A stretch of 64,000 nt of DNA, taken from the NCBI RefSeq assembly GCF_014201735.1, contig NZ_JACHFE010000002.1, forward strand, positions 248,001-312,000. The letters run 5' to 3'. Source of the stretch: Marinobacter oulmenensis (GTDB lineage: Bacteria; Pseudomonadota; Gammaproteobacteria; Pseudomonadales; Oleiphilaceae). Positions 25,839-35,359 of this stretch are shown here, piece by piece. The notes beneath the pieces are model-generated. The model saw only the letters and a program-made list of their open reading frames with translations. It made no database searches and was not told the origin of the DNA. Numbering within the stretch: position 1 is the stretch's first letter; every line of letters starts with the position of its first letter. A program made the translations under genes and the position numbers.

Positions 25839-27684
25839 TTCGCCGCAGCAAGCCTCCGGGGAGTTCGACAGTAAAAACTTCCTGAAACAGTTGACCGAAC
25901 GCCCCGGCGTCTACCGTATGTATGACGCCGGAGGGAACGTGCTATACGTGGGCAAGGCCCGGAACCTGAAGAACCGGGTCAGCAGCTATTTCCGAAAGAG
26001 CGGCCTGGCTCCGAAGACCGAAGCCCTGGTCGCCCGCATCCAGTCCATTGAAGTGACCATCACCGGCAGCGAAACCGAGGCTCTGCTGCTGGAGCAGAAC
26101 CTGATCAAATCGCTCCGGCCGCCTTACAACATCCTGCTCAGGGATGACAAATCCTACCCCTACATCTACCTGTCATCCCACGATGATTATCCGTCGTTGA
26201 CCTTCCGGCGGGGGCGTACGAAAAAAGGCGGCGGCACCTGGTTTGGCCCCTTCCCAAGCTCCGGAGCTGTCAAGGAAAGTCTTAATGTTCTACAAAAGAT
26301 TTTCCGTATAAGGTCCTGTAGTGAAAGCTATTTCAGGAATCGGACCCGCCCCTGTCTCCAGTACCAGATCAACCGGTGTACCGCCCCCTGTGTGGGCTTT
26401 ATCAGCCCCGAGGACTACCAGGAGGATATCCGGCACGCCACCATGTTCCTGGAAGGCAAGAACCCGGCGATCATCCATGACCTGATGAACGCCATGGAGG
26501 AGGCCTCCCGCGAACTGCAGTTCGAGAAGGCTGCTGCCTATCGCGACCAGATCAGCCACCTGCGTCATGTCCAGGAACAGCAGTCGGTTGAAGGTGAGGG
26601 CGGAGATGCCGATGTTATTGCCATTGCCCAGGAGGCGGGAGTCGTCTGCGTGGTGGTCATCATTGTTCGCGGCGGCCGGGTGCTGGGGACCAAGGATTAC
26701 TTCCCGAAATTTTCCCTGGAACAGTCGGAGGGCGAACTGCTGGCAGCGTTTCTCGGCCAGTATTATTTTGGTGGCGATGCCCGCCGGGAAATACCCAGGG
26801 ATATTCTTGTTCCGGTAGACGTGGAGGGCCAGGCGCTATTGTCCCAGGCGCTGAGCGATGCCGCCAACCGGGAAACCCGCATTCGCGGTAACGTGCGTGG
26901 GGAGCGCCGGCGCTGGCTGGAACTGGCCATGACCAACGCCCGTCAGACACTGCTCACGCATCTGGCCAGCAAAGAGACTGTATACCGTCGGCTGCTGGCA
27001 TTGCGGGATCTGCTGGACCTCCCGGAAACGCCCGGGCGCATGGAGTGCTTCGACATCAGTCACAGCCAGGGCGAGAATACGGTCGCATCCTGTGTGGTTT
27101 TCGACGAGAATGGCCCACTGAAAAGCGATTACCGATTGTATAACATTGAAGATGTGAAGGCCGGGGATGATTACGCCGCCATGCGTCAGGTGTTGACCCG
27201 GCGCTATCGTCGCATGGTCAATGGCGAAGGCAAGCGTCCGGATCTGGTGTTCATTGACGGTGGTAAAGGGCAGTTGAACATTGCCCGGGAAGTCTTTGAC
27301 GAACTTCAGGTTTCTGATATCCCGCTGATTGGTGTGGCGAAGGGCGTGACGCGCCGGGCTGGCATGGAGCAGTTGATCGATGCCATGACCGGGGATGTCT
27401 TCCGGGTGCCGGCGGATTCGCCGGCGCTGCATCTGATCCAGCATATCCGGGACGAATCGCACCGGTTTGCGATCACCGGACACCGGGCCCGTCGGGACAA
27501 AAAACGACGGCAGTCCACGCTCGAAGGTATTGAAGGCGTGGGGCCCAAGCGCCGTCGGGAACTGATCCGTTATTTCGGTGGCCTGCAGGGAATCCGCAAG
27601 GCCAGTGTTGATGAGATGACCAAGGTACAGGGCATCAGTAAGGCGCTGGCAGAAACCATCTACGCAGCACTGCACAACGAATAG
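25822..27684 (+). CDS. uvrC: UvrABC excinuclease subunit C
   Basis: 620 residues from the ATG at 25822. The N-terminal GIY-YIG nuclease is clear (RPGVYRMYDAGGNVLYVGKARNLKNRV). A UVR motif lies near 210-245 (FEKAAAYRDQISHLRHV). The RNase H-like second nuclease has MECFDISHSQGE and FIDGGKGQLN, and the C-terminal helix-hairpin-helix pair ends in GVGPKRRRELIRYFGG. UvrC makes both incisions in nucleotide excision repair. It overlaps gacA by 17 bp. Confidence 0.97.
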   Translation: MPTRSDSPQQASGEFDSKNFLKQLTERPGVYRMYDAGGNVLYVGKARNLKNRVSSYFRKSGLAPKTEALVARIQSIEVTITGSETEALLLEQNLIKSLRPPYNILLRDDKSYPYIYLSSHDDYPSLTFRRGRTKKGGGTWFGPFPSSGAVKESLNVLQKIFRIRSCSESYFRNRTRPCLQYQINRCTAPCVGFISPEDYQEDIRHATMFLEGKNPAIIHDLMNAMEEASRELQFEKAAAYRDQISHLRHVQEQQSVEGEGGDADVIAIAQEAGVVCVVVIIVRGGRVLGTKDYFPKFSLEQSEGELLAAFLGQYYFGGDARREIPRDILVPVDVEGQALLSQALSDAANRETRIRGNVRGERRRWLELAMTNARQTLLTHLASKETVYRRLLALRDLLDLPETPGRMECFDISHSQGENTVASCVVFDENGPLKSDYRLYNIEDVKAGDDYAAMRQVLTRRYRRMVNGEGKRPDLVFIDGGKGQLNIAREVFDELQVSDIPLIGVAKGVTRRAGMEQLIDAMTGDVFRVPADSPALHLIQHIRDESHRFAITGHRARRDKKRRQSTLEGIEGVGPKRRRELIRYFGGLQGIRKASVDEMTKVQGISKALAETIYAALHNE

Positions 27685-27691
27685 GAAGGCC

Positions 27692-28246
27692 ATGAATCTG
27701 CCTAACATACTGACGCTGTCCCGCATCCTGATGATTCCGGTCTTCGTGGTGGTGTTCTACCTGCCGGTACCGTGGAGCTTCATGGGTAGCGCGATCATTT
27801 TTGCCCTGGCGGGGCTGACGGACTGGCTGGATGGTTACCTCGCACGCAAACTGGACCAGAGCACGCCCTTCGGCGCCTTTCTTGACCCGGTGGCTGACAA
27901 GCTGATGGTCGCCGTGGCACTGGCTGTGCTGATTGAAGAGTATTCCACGGTTCTGCTGACTATTCCGGCGACCGTCATCATTGGCCGTGAAATCGTCATT
28001 TCAGCGCTGCGGGAATGGATGGCGGAGATCGGCAGCCGCGCCAGCGTGGCGGTGTCCTACATTGGCAAGATCAAGACAACGGCCCAAATGGCGGCCATTG
28101 TCGGCCTGTTGGCGTTCCCTCCCGGCCAGTTCTGGGCCTATGTCGCGATTGGCCTGCTTTATCTGGCTGCCGCGCTGACCTTGTGGTCCATGTTTCTCTA
28201 TCTCAAGGCCGCCTGGGCGGATCTGTTCCCCGACAGCAAGGCCTGA
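27692..28246 (+). CDS. pgsA: CDP-diacylglycerol--glycerol-3-phosphate 3-phosphatidyltransferase
   Basis: 184 residues with four or more TM segments. The CDP-alcohol phosphotransferase signature D-G-x2-A-R-x8-G-x3-D-x3-D is visible in WLDGYLARKLDQSTPFGAFL and the following DPVADK. PgsA makes phosphatidylglycerol phosphate, the first committed step to phosphatidylglycerol and cardiolipin, at the inner membrane. It follows uvrC by 7 bp with GGAAGG before the ATG. It ends 4 bp from the convergent lipoprotein gene. Confidence 0.96.
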   Translation: MNLPNILTLSRILMIPVFVVVFYLPVPWSFMGSAIIFALAGLTDWLDGYLARKLDQSTPFGAFLDPVADKLMVAVALAVLIEEYSTVLLTIPATVIIGREIVISALREWMAEIGSRASVAVSYIGKIKTTAQMAAIVGLLAFPPGQFWAYVAIGLLYLAAALTLWSMFLYLKAAWADLFPDSKA

Positions 28247-28250
28247 CTCC

Positions 28251-28859
28251 CTAGCGCTCCGCCAGGCAGGCATGGGCCCATTCCAGGGTGTGTCGCGCCA
28301 GTCGTTCGGCGCCTTCGCTGAAGGCCGGCATCAGACTCTGCACGGCGGTTGAGCTTGCCGGAATTTCGATGGTCTGATCGGTAACACATAGGGTCTCGCG
28401 CGTACGGTTGTCCATCAGTTCGCTGTGCATGGCGACAACGACGGTGGGCGCTGGGCCGATTCTTTGTGCATGAAAGCTGTCCAGTTCACTGACCAGGCTG
28501 ATTGTTGCTGTGGCGGGACTGGTTGCCGAGATGACATTGGCAAATCCCCGGCTGGCGCGAAACCGTTGAACCAGGAAGTCTTCAACCACCGTCGGCAGGC
28601 TGTCCCTCCAGCGAACCCCCGGAATGGCCTGATATTCGTAGCTTTCCGGTTTGATCAGAACCAGCGTTCCGCTGAGGGGCGACGACGCCAGCGGTGTTTC
28701 CACGCGCACGGTGTCACCACGCTGGGGCTCGGGCGCCGGGAAGGCAGCATCGGAGGTCAGATCAACCACCCGGGGCGGATCGGATTTCGGCAGCAATGTG
28801 CAGGCGCTCAGGCTGGCAATAGCCAGAGCCATAGCGAGCTTTCTTGCAGGCTTGATCAT
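28251..28859 (-). CDS. ABC-type transport auxiliary lipoprotein (PqiC/DUF330-like)
   Basis: 202 residues. The lipobox LSAC at residues 17-20 marks a lipoprotein. The body (VRVETPLASSPLSGTLVLI, YQAIPGVRWRDSLPTVVEDFLVQRFR) matches the lipoprotein that accompanies MCE/Mla-type importers. It would sit in the periplasm and probably help lipid transfer between the membranes. Its ATG overlaps the stop of the MCE-domain gene, so it is the last gene of that operon. Confidence 0.85.
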   Translation of the reverse strand: MIKPARKLAMALAIASLSACTLLPKSDPPRVVDLTSDAAFPAPEPQRGDTVRVETPLASSPLSGTLVLIKPESYEYQAIPGVRWRDSLPTVVEDFLVQRFRASRGFANVISATSPATATISLVSELDSFHAQRIGPAPTVVVAMHSELMDNRTRETLCVTDQTIEIPASSTAVQSLMPAFSEGAERLARHTLEWAHACLAER

Positions 28860-29794
28860 TCCCTGTACTCCTTGATGCTGTCCTCGCCCAGCAGGGTGCC
28901 AAAGGTGTCCTGCTCAAGCTTGCGGGTGAAGGAATTAAGATTGCGCAGGGTGCCACGCAGTTCGCGTAGCGTCGGACCCAGCTCGCCAATGCCCTGCAGG
29001 CCCTGATCCAGTGCCTGGCCATTGTCAGCACTAAGCTGATTCAGCCGGTCCAGGGTGGGCTGCAATGTCTGTATGGCGGTATTCAGGCTGATCAGCACCG
29101 GCTCGACGCCGTCATCGAGTACCGCGCTGGCCCGGTCAGCGGCAGCCGACACTTTGATCGCGGCTTCTTCGGTGCGCACGCCGGCGGAATCGAATTGCGC
29201 CATCAGCGCCAGCAGATCATCCCGGCTGGCTACCAGGGCTTCACTGGCAATCCGGGTGTTCTCCAGAATGCCCGCGACATTGTCCAGGTTGTCCTCCGAG
29301 AGCAGGTTATTGGCGCTGGCCAGTAACTGGTCGGCCTTGGTTAGCAGGGTTTCGCTGTTCGAGAGCAGGTTGCTGATGGTGGACGGCTGGGCCTGAATCA
29401 ACGGCGGATTGCTCCGGTCACCGGGTATAATCGGGCTATCCGGTGAGCCGCCGGTAAACTGGATGCTCATGCTGCCGGTAATGTTGGCCATGACCAGTCC
29501 GGCTTTGGTGTTCTTTCGGATGGGCACGCTTTTGTCGACGCGCACCAACGCGCGAACATGGGCGGGATTCTCTGGCGCCAGGGTCAGGTCCTCAACGGTG
29601 CCGATGTTGACCCCGCTGTAGAGCACTGGATTGCCTTCGGCAAGCCCGCCAACCGGATGGTCAAAACCTACTCGGTACCAGGCCCACTCCGTGTCGCCGG
29701 AAGATTTCCCCAGCCAGAGGGCAAACAGTAGCGCGGCAGCAACGGCGGCCAGGGTAAAAAAGCCGATGACAACGTGATGTGCTCTGGGTTCCAT
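28856..29794 (-). CDS. MlaD/MCE-domain substrate-binding protein
   Basis: 312 residues. One TM anchor near 10-28 (VVIGFFTLAAVAAALLFALWL) is followed by the MCE domain (FDHPVGGLAEGNPVLYSGVNIGTVEDLTL...VRIDK-like VRALVRVDKSVPIRKN...ITGSMSIQFTGG). A long helical tail follows (SNLLSNSETLLTKADQLLASANNLL). The MCE ring binds lipids and the helices span the periplasm. It shares a one-base stop/start contact with the ATPase gene. Confidence 0.9.
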   Translation of the reverse strand: MEPRAHHVVIGFFTLAAVAAALLFALWLGKSSGDTEWAWYRVGFDHPVGGLAEGNPVLYSGVNIGTVEDLTLAPENPAHVRALVRVDKSVPIRKNTKAGLVMANITGSMSIQFTGGSPDSPIIPGDRSNPPLIQAQPSTISNLLSNSETLLTKADQLLASANNLLSEDNLDNVAGILENTRIASEALVASRDDLLALMAQFDSAGVRTEEAAIKVSAAADRASAVLDDGVEPVLISLNTAIQTLQPTLDRLNQLSADNGQALDQGLQGIGELGPTLRELRGTLRNLNSFTRKLEQDTFGTLLGEDSIKEYRE

Positions 29795-30609
29795 TAACCG
29801 GGCTCCGTGTTGTTCTGCCGCTCATGGGCGGTCATGGCGGCCCGCCCCCGCGGGCCGTGGAAATAGGCCTGCACCCACTCATCCCGGGTGTCAGCCACAG
29901 CATCCAGAGTGTCCGCCACCAGCACTTTTTGCCGGGACAGTACCGCTACCCGGTCACAGGTGCTGTACAGGGTGTCCAGGTCGTGGGTCACCAGGAATAC
30001 GGTCAGCCCCAGGGCGTCTCTCAGGGTGACTATCAATTCGTCGAAGGCCGCTGCGCCAATCGGATCAAGCCCGGCGGTCGGCTCGTCGAGAAACAGGATT
30101 TCCGGATCCAACGCCAGGGCGCGGGCCAGGGAAGCCCTTTTGACCATGCCGCCCGACAACTCGGACGGATGGTTCTTCGCCGCCTCGGGCGGCAGTCCGG
30201 TCAGTGCCAGCTTCATTAATGCCAGTTCCTCCGCCTCCGGGCGGCTGAGGCCGGCGTGCTCGATCAGGGGCAGGGCAATGTTTTCGGCCAGGTTCAGTGA
30301 TGTGAACAGGGCGCCGCCCTGGTACAGGACCCCAAAACGCTGCTCCAGTCGGGAGCGCTCGTCTGGTGCCAATGCCATGAGGTCTTCGCCGAGCACCCGG
30401 ATGGTGCCAGCCGATGGGTGCTGAAGACCGACAATGCTTCGCAGCAGGACCGACTTGCCGGTGCCCGATCCGCCGACCACACCGAGAATCTCTCCCTGGT
30501 ACAGGTCCAGATCCAGTTGGTCGTGAACCACCAGATCACCAAAACGGTTAATCAGCCCCCGCACCTGGATAACGGGTTGAGCCGACTGTCTGTCCGGTTC
30601 CGAATGCAT
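29794..30609 (-). CDS. MlaF-like ABC transporter ATP-binding protein
   Basis: 271 residues. Walker A GGSGTGKSVLLRS, signature LSGGMVKRASLARALAL and Walker B EILFLDEPTAGLDP are intact, with the switch histidine in LVTHDLDTLY. LSGGMvKRa is typical of the MlaF subgroup. It powers retrograde or anterograde phospholipid movement with the permease encoded 3 bp upstream. The C-terminus is polar and extended compared with MlaF. Confidence 0.92.
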   Translation of the reverse strand: MHSEPDRQSAQPVIQVRGLINRFGDLVVHDQLDLDLYQGEILGVVGGSGTGKSVLLRSIVGLQHPSAGTIRVLGEDLMALAPDERSRLEQRFGVLYQGGALFTSLNLAENIALPLIEHAGLSRPEAEELALMKLALTGLPPEAAKNHPSELSGGMVKRASLARALALDPEILFLDEPTAGLDPIGAAAFDELIVTLRDALGLTVFLVTHDLDTLYSTCDRVAVLSRQKVLVADTLDAVADTRDEWVQAYFHGPRGRAAMTAHERQNNTEPG

Positions 30610-30612
30610 CGT

Positions 30613-31761
30613 TTACCAGCCCATTTCCATGAAGAACAGTGCCGCAATGGAGTCCAGAAGAATCACCATGAAAATGGACTGTACCACGCTCGATGTTGTG
30701 TGTTCGCCCACCGAGCGGGCACTGCCGCTGACCTTGAAGCCTTCGAGACAGCCGATCACTGCAATCAGAAAGGCGAAAACCGGCGCCTTCGACATGCCGG
30801 TGACAAAATGCTGAAGCGCGATGTCCCTGTGAATAATGGCCACGAACTGTGTCAGCGGGATGTCCAGGGTCAGGACGCAGACCAGGCCTCCGCCGACAAT
30901 GCCTGACATCATGCCGACAAACGTCAGGATAGGCAGGCTGACCATCAGGGCAAGAACCCTGGGGACCACCAGCAGCTCGACGGGGCTGAGCCCGAGGGTG
31001 CGAATGGCGTCCAGCTCTTCATTGACCTTCATGGCACCAATGTGAGCGGTAAACGAGCTGGCGGTGCGCCCGGCCAGCAGGATGGCTGCCAGAAGCACAC
31101 CGAATTCGCGCAGGAACGAGAAGGCCACCAGGTTGACGGTATAGATGGTCGCCCCGAAGTTTTCCAGTACCGTGGCGCCCAGGAAGGCGACGACCGCCCC
31201 CACCAGGAAGGTCAGGAGAGCCACAATGGGCAGGGCATTCAGGCCGGTATCGTGTACGGCGGCCACAAACGACGTCACGCGCCAGCGCCCGGGGCGCGGG
31301 AATATCGCAAACAGGGTGGCCAGCGTCTGACCCATGAACCCAGCGAGCAGCCAGTGTTGCCGGCCAAGTCGGGACATCCGCTCACCGATCAGGGCCAGCA
31401 TGTGGATCAGCCCCTGGCGGGGCTCATTGTCGCCGGCTGGTTTGACGTCTGACTCCGCCACCAGGCGTAGCAGTGCTCTCTGAGCTTCCGGCAGGCTGGT
31501 GCGGGCGAGGGCTTCGAGCACGGTTTCCGGACCCGCGAGCCTGACGATCAGCGAGGCACCTGCGGTGTCCAGTCGCCCGATCTGGTCGAGATCCAGGGAT
31601 TTTTCACTGGCCAGATCCCGGGAAGCCAGGGTCCGGCGCTTGAGCGCGGAATAATGCGGCAGTGTCCAGTCACCTTTGAGGGCGAGTGCGTCGCCAAGGT
31701 CCTCGATGATGCCTGGCCGGGCCGAATCAGCGGTTGGGGCAGTGCCTGGGTGTTTTGCCAC
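30613..31761 (-). CDS. MlaE-family ABC permease with N-terminal STAS-like domain
   Basis: 382 residues from a GTG at 31761, preceded by AAGGA at a longish spacing. A frame-consistent ATG at 31869 is possible but would overlap thiQ by 71 bp. Residues 1-115 resemble a STAS domain (LKGDWTLPHYSALKRR; LDQIGRLDTAGASLIVRL). The permease body has the family signature FLVGAVVAFLGATVLENFGA and FTAHIGAMKVNEELDAIRTLG. Four or five TM segments follow. It starts the Mla-like operon, 37 bp after thiQ. Confidence 0.87.
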   Translation of the reverse strand: MAKHPGTAPTADSARPGIIEDLGDALALKGDWTLPHYSALKRRTLASRDLASEKSLDLDQIGRLDTAGASLIVRLAGPETVLEALARTSLPEAQRALLRLVAESDVKPAGDNEPRQGLIHMLALIGERMSRLGRQHWLLAGFMGQTLATLFAIFPRPGRWRVTSFVAAVHDTGLNALPIVALLTFLVGAVVAFLGATVLENFGATIYTVNLVAFSFLREFGVLLAAILLAGRTASSFTAHIGAMKVNEELDAIRTLGLSPVELLVVPRVLALMVSLPILTFVGMMSGIVGGGLVCVLTLDIPLTQFVAIIHRDIALQHFVTGMSKAPVFAFLIAVIGCLEGFKVSGSARSVGEHTTSSVVQSIFMVILLDSIAALFFMEMGW

Positions 31762-31798
31762 GGGGTCGAGCAGATCCTTCTGAAAGTTAACTGCCAGC

Positions 31799-32413
31799 TT
31801 AAAGATTCCAGTGCCGGTCTGCCAGTACACGACGATCTTCCTCATCGTGACTGGCGAGCACAAGGGCAACGCCCCGGGCTTTTTCTTCGGTCAGCATCCG
31901 GTACAGGGTGGATCGTGTTTGCGTGTCCAGGCCCGTCAGTGGCTCATCCAGAAGCAGCACCAGCTGGCGCCTGAGGATCGAGCGCAGCAAGGCAACACGC
32001 TGGCGTTGGCCGCCGGACAATTCCCCGGGCCGTCGTTGACCGAAACCTTCAAGGCCGACGCGGGTCAGCCCCTGGTTGATGGCGGACGCCTGTTCCGGGT
32101 TCAGCTTCATGCCCGGATGCAGGCCAAGCCCAATGTTGGTGAATACATCCAGGTGTTCAAACAGATTATGATCCTGAAACACGCTGGTGACCGGTCGCTG
32201 CCAGGGTGACAGATTGTGTATCGCCTGCCCCTGCCAGAGGATTTCGCCGCGATCCGGCGCCAGGAAGCCTGCGATCAGTCCCAGCAGCGTGGATTTACCG
32301 GAACCGCTCGGGCCCTGGATCGCCAGGCATTCCCCGGGTGCGACGGAGAATCCGAACGTCCAGCCAGAGGACTGACCGGGATAGCAAAAGCTGAGCTGGC
32401 GGATTTCAAGCAT
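31799..32413 (-). CDS. thiQ: Thiamine ABC transporter ATP-binding protein ThiQ
   Basis: 204 residues. Walker A GPSGSGKSTLLGLIAGF, signature LSGGQRQRVALLRSIL, Walker B LVLLLDEPLTGLD and switch ASHDEEDRRVLADR are present. The short length and FQDHNLFEHLDVFTNIGLGLHPG closely follow the ThiQ subgroup. It energises thiamine, TMP and TPP uptake. The start overlaps the thiP stop by 8 bp. Confidence 0.94.
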   Translation of the reverse strand: MLEIRQLSFCYPGQSSGWTFGFSVAPGECLAIQGPSGSGKSTLLGLIAGFLAPDRGEILWQGQAIHNLSPWQRPVTSVFQDHNLFEHLDVFTNIGLGLHPGMKLNPEQASAINQGLTRVGLEGFGQRRPGELSGGQRQRVALLRSILRRQLVLLLDEPLTGLDTQTRSTLYRMLTEEKARGVALVLASHDEEDRRVLADRHWNL

Positions 32414-34061
32414 ACGGGCTCCTCCTTTGGATTGTCCGGAAAACGCCTTTCGGGCGTGTCAGCCCCGACAGCCCTGCAAAGATGATCAGCAGCAGCGCCA
32501 GCAGCCACAGCGCCGTGCCGGCAGCAGACTCAACACGATAGCTGCCCAACTGCTGATACAGCAGAACCGGAAGGGTTGGCTGGCCGGGTGAGCCGAAAAT
32601 CGCGATGACACCAAAATCCCCCATGGACAGCGTGATGCCGTAAGCTAGCCCCAGGGCCATCGGGCGGCGAAGCAATGGCCAGAAAATCCAGCGCCAGCGG
32701 TGCCAGCCCAGAATGCCCAGTTGATCGGCCTGGCGCAGCGTATGGGCGTCAACTGACAGGAACGGACCCCGCAGGACCTGCAGGACAAACGGCACCGCCA
32801 TCAGGCTATTGATCAGTGACACCAGAACCCAGCCTTCGGAGGGCGTGCCCGGGCTCGGCCGCAGCAGGATAAAAAGCCCGGTCCCAAGCACCAGGGGCGG
32901 AATAATCAGCGGGAGATAACCGGTAACGACCGGCAGTCCGGAATGCCACCGGCCCTCGCTTTGCCGGGCTGCCGCCAGCGTCAGCAGCGCAATCACGACT
33001 GAGCCCAGACCCGCCGGCACGGCAATAAGCAGGCTGCGCCCGGTGGCGGGTAGTAACTGGTTCTGGATGGCCGCCAGCCCCTCTGGGGAAAAAAGGGCCG
33101 GGAGACCGCGGGCAGTGGTCGCAACCAGGGGGGCCAGGAGGAATGCCGAAAACAGGCCCACAAGGGCGCCGTTGATCAGCGTCTGTCCCGGCCAGCCTGG
33201 CACTTGAAGATGGGGCGTGCGGGCTGAGGTGGGTAGCAGACCGGTATCGGCCCTGCACCGGAACGCCAGCCACCACAGGCTGGCGCAGATGGCCAACTGG
33301 ATAAGTGCCAGAATGGCAGCCTGGGAGAAATCCATCTCGAAGCGGAGAGACTGGTAGATGGCCACTTCCAGCGTGGTGGCCGAGGGTCCGCCACCGAGTG
33401 TCATGATAATGGCGAAACTGGTGAAACACAGGGTGAAAACCAGGGCGATCACCCCGGGCAGGACGGGTTTCAGAGCTGGCCACTGTACCGCGCGCCAAAG
33501 CCAGACGCTCTGTAGACCAAGCTGTGCTGCTATCCGCAGGCGTGGCTCGGGAACGGACTCCAGCGCCTGGAGCAGTATCCGGGCTGCCAGGGGCGCATTG
33601 AAGAACACGTGGGCCAGCAGGATGCCATTGAGCCCGTAGAGGTTCCAGCCATGGTCGGGTAGCCAGGCGGAGACGGCGCTGGTGAACCAGCCCTGACGAC
33701 CGTAGACCACAATGATGCCCGAGACGGCCACGATGGTCGGCAGCACCAGGCTCAATTCCATCAGCCGCAGCAGGGCTGACCGACCGGGGAAGCGAGAGTG
33801 GCGCGCAAGGGCGAGTGCGATCGGCAGGGCCAGCCCAAGGCTCATAAGCACGGACAGCAGCGCCTGCCAGACCGTGAAGGTTACGACGCCACGCAGGTAA
33901 CGATTGCCCAGCACGTTGGACGGGTCCAGCGAGCCGGCGGCCTGCAACAGACTGACAAGGCCCGCCAGGACCAGTACAAGAAACGACAGGGCAATCAGCA
34001 TTCCCGGCCAGAAGCGCCAGCGCGGGTGGCTGAAGACTGCGGCTGAAACCGTCTCCGTCAT
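32406..34061 (-). CDS. thiP: Thiamine ABC transporter permease ThiP
   Basis: 551 residues from ATG 34061; an ATG at 34082 gives seven more residues and overlaps thiB, and neither has a strong ribosome site. About 12 TM segments form two fused permease halves, each with a binding-protein-dependent loop (YGLNGILLAHVFFNAPLAARI in the first half; LRQADQLGILGWHRWR in the second). Length suits ThiP. It lies between thiB and thiQ in the riboswitch-controlled operon. Confidence 0.93.
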   Translation of the reverse strand: MTETVSAAVFSHPRWRFWPGMLIALSFLVLVLAGLVSLLQAAGSLDPSNVLGNRYLRGVVTFTVWQALLSVLMSLGLALPIALALARHSRFPGRSALLRLMELSLVLPTIVAVSGIIVVYGRQGWFTSAVSAWLPDHGWNLYGLNGILLAHVFFNAPLAARILLQALESVPEPRLRIAAQLGLQSVWLWRAVQWPALKPVLPGVIALVFTLCFTSFAIIMTLGGGPSATTLEVAIYQSLRFEMDFSQAAILALIQLAICASLWWLAFRCRADTGLLPTSARTPHLQVPGWPGQTLINGALVGLFSAFLLAPLVATTARGLPALFSPEGLAAIQNQLLPATGRSLLIAVPAGLGSVVIALLTLAAARQSEGRWHSGLPVVTGYLPLIIPPLVLGTGLFILLRPSPGTPSEGWVLVSLINSLMAVPFVLQVLRGPFLSVDAHTLRQADQLGILGWHRWRWIFWPLLRRPMALGLAYGITLSMGDFGVIAIFGSPGQPTLPVLLYQQLGSYRVESAAGTALWLLALLLIIFAGLSGLTRPKGVFRTIQRRSPYA

Positions 34062-34065
34062 TGGC

Positions 34066-35070
34066 TTACCGGGTGAGGGCATTCAGCCATTCATCCACCA
34101 GGCTCCTGCGCTTGGCAGCGACCTCTGCAGGGTCCATGTACAGGACCTTTTCCGGCGTGATGAGCCGTTCGAACACCGGCGGCAGGTTGTCTCCAAGATC
34201 AATGGCCGGGTACATGACATTCTTCAGGGGAATGTGTTGCTGGAACGCCGGCGTCAGCATGAAGTCCAGAAACCGGCGTGCCAGCTCCGGTTTGTCGGAG
34301 GTTTTTACCAGGGCCGCGACTTCCACCTGCAGATAGTGGCCTTCCTCGAAAGCGACGGCCTGGTACCGATCGGTTTTATCGATGGCCATGTGGTACGCCG
34401 GAGAGGTGCTGTAGGACAGTATCATCGGCGCTTCGCCGTTCATGAACAGTGAATAGTAGCCGTCACTCCAGCTTTGCGTCGTCGCCAGAATGTGGTCTTC
34501 AAGCTGGCGCCATTTTGCCCCCGCCTGATCGCCATAAACCGAGTGCATCCAGAGCAGCAGCCCCAGGCCCGGCGTGGAGGTCCTGGGGTCCTGGATGATG
34601 ATTTTCAGATCATCCGGGGCATTGAGCAGGGCTTCGAAACTGGTCGGGGGTTCTGGCAGCTGTTCGGTGTCGTAGACGAAGGCAAAGTAGCCCCAGTCAT
34701 AGGGCACGAACACCTCATCGGTCCATTCAATCGGCAGATTGAGATTATCCAGATTCCGTTCGTGTTGGCCTAGCAGGCCGGTCTGCCGGGCGGTCTCCAT
34801 GGTGCCGGTGTCCAGTCCGAGAACGACGTCGGCCCCGGTGCCTTCGCCCTCAAGGCGCAGGCGCTGAAGAATATCGCCGCCGCTTTCCAGCACGGTGTAG
34901 TTGACGATGCAGTCGCACTGGTCTTCGAAGGCCTGCTTTACCGCAGGCCCGGGGCCCCATTCTGCGGCAAACGACGGATGGGTATAGACGTTCAGCACAG
35001 CCGATGGCTGAGCGGCACCGACAGCGGGCAGGGCGGCCAGAAGAAAACCGGCAAAAGCTGGGAAACGCAT
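34066..35070 (-). CDS. thiB: Thiamine-binding periplasmic protein ThiB
   Basis: 334 residues from the ATG at 35070, which begins a signal peptide (MRFPAFAGFLLAALPAVGAAQ). The open frame continues upstream through the TPP riboswitch and is not coding there. Features of ThiB: LNVYTHPSFAAEWGPGPAVKQAFE, FVPYDWGYFAFVYD, MILSYSTSPAYH. It delivers thiamine and its phosphates to ThiPQ. First gene of the operon. Confidence 0.95.
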   Translation of the reverse strand: MRFPAFAGFLLAALPAVGAAQPSAVLNVYTHPSFAAEWGPGPAVKQAFEDQCDCIVNYTVLESGGDILQRLRLEGEGTGADVVLGLDTGTMETARQTGLLGQHERNLDNLNLPIEWTDEVFVPYDWGYFAFVYDTEQLPEPPTSFEALLNAPDDLKIIIQDPRTSTPGLGLLLWMHSVYGDQAGAKWRQLEDHILATTQSWSDGYYSLFMNGEAPMILSYSTSPAYHMAIDKTDRYQAVAFEEGHYLQVEVAALVKTSDKPELARRFLDFMLTPAFQQHIPLKNVMYPAIDLGDNLPPVFERLITPEKVLYMDPAEVAAKRRSLVDEWLNALTR

Positions 35071-35126
35071 GGTTCTGATACCTGAGTCTGAATGGGGGAC
35101 CAGACCGCGGCAACCACTGGGATGGC

Positions 35127-35206
35127 CACTCAATCCCTGCGCCGGTACAAACCGTATCAGGTTCCGCGGGTATGGTCTCAGCCCGCAAAGGGCACCCCGT
35201 TGAGTG
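35127..35206 (-). promoter_or_regulatory. TPP riboswitch (Thi box) upstream of thiBPQ
   Basis: On the minus strand the aptamer reads GGGGTGCCCTTTGCGGGCTGAGA in pieces: GGGGTGCCC, GGGCTGAGA, ACCCGCGGAACCTGAT and GCAGGGA. These are the conserved TPP elements. A 7-bp closing helix P1 pairs CACTCAA (35206-35200) with TTGAGTG (35133-35127). The element ends 56 bp before the thiB start, leaving room for an expression platform that would turn uptake down when TPP is plentiful. Confidence 0.95.
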
Positions 35207-35359
35207 TGGGAGGAGTTTAACACAGCTTGATCGACGCTCGTGAAGCTGGTCAGTTTTCGGCCAGATTCGCCGTTAAAACAGAAACTTGAAAAAAAGTGTT
35301 GACGGCCGGGACGGAATCCGTAGAATACGCAGCCGTTGATGAGGCACCGCCTCAAGCAA

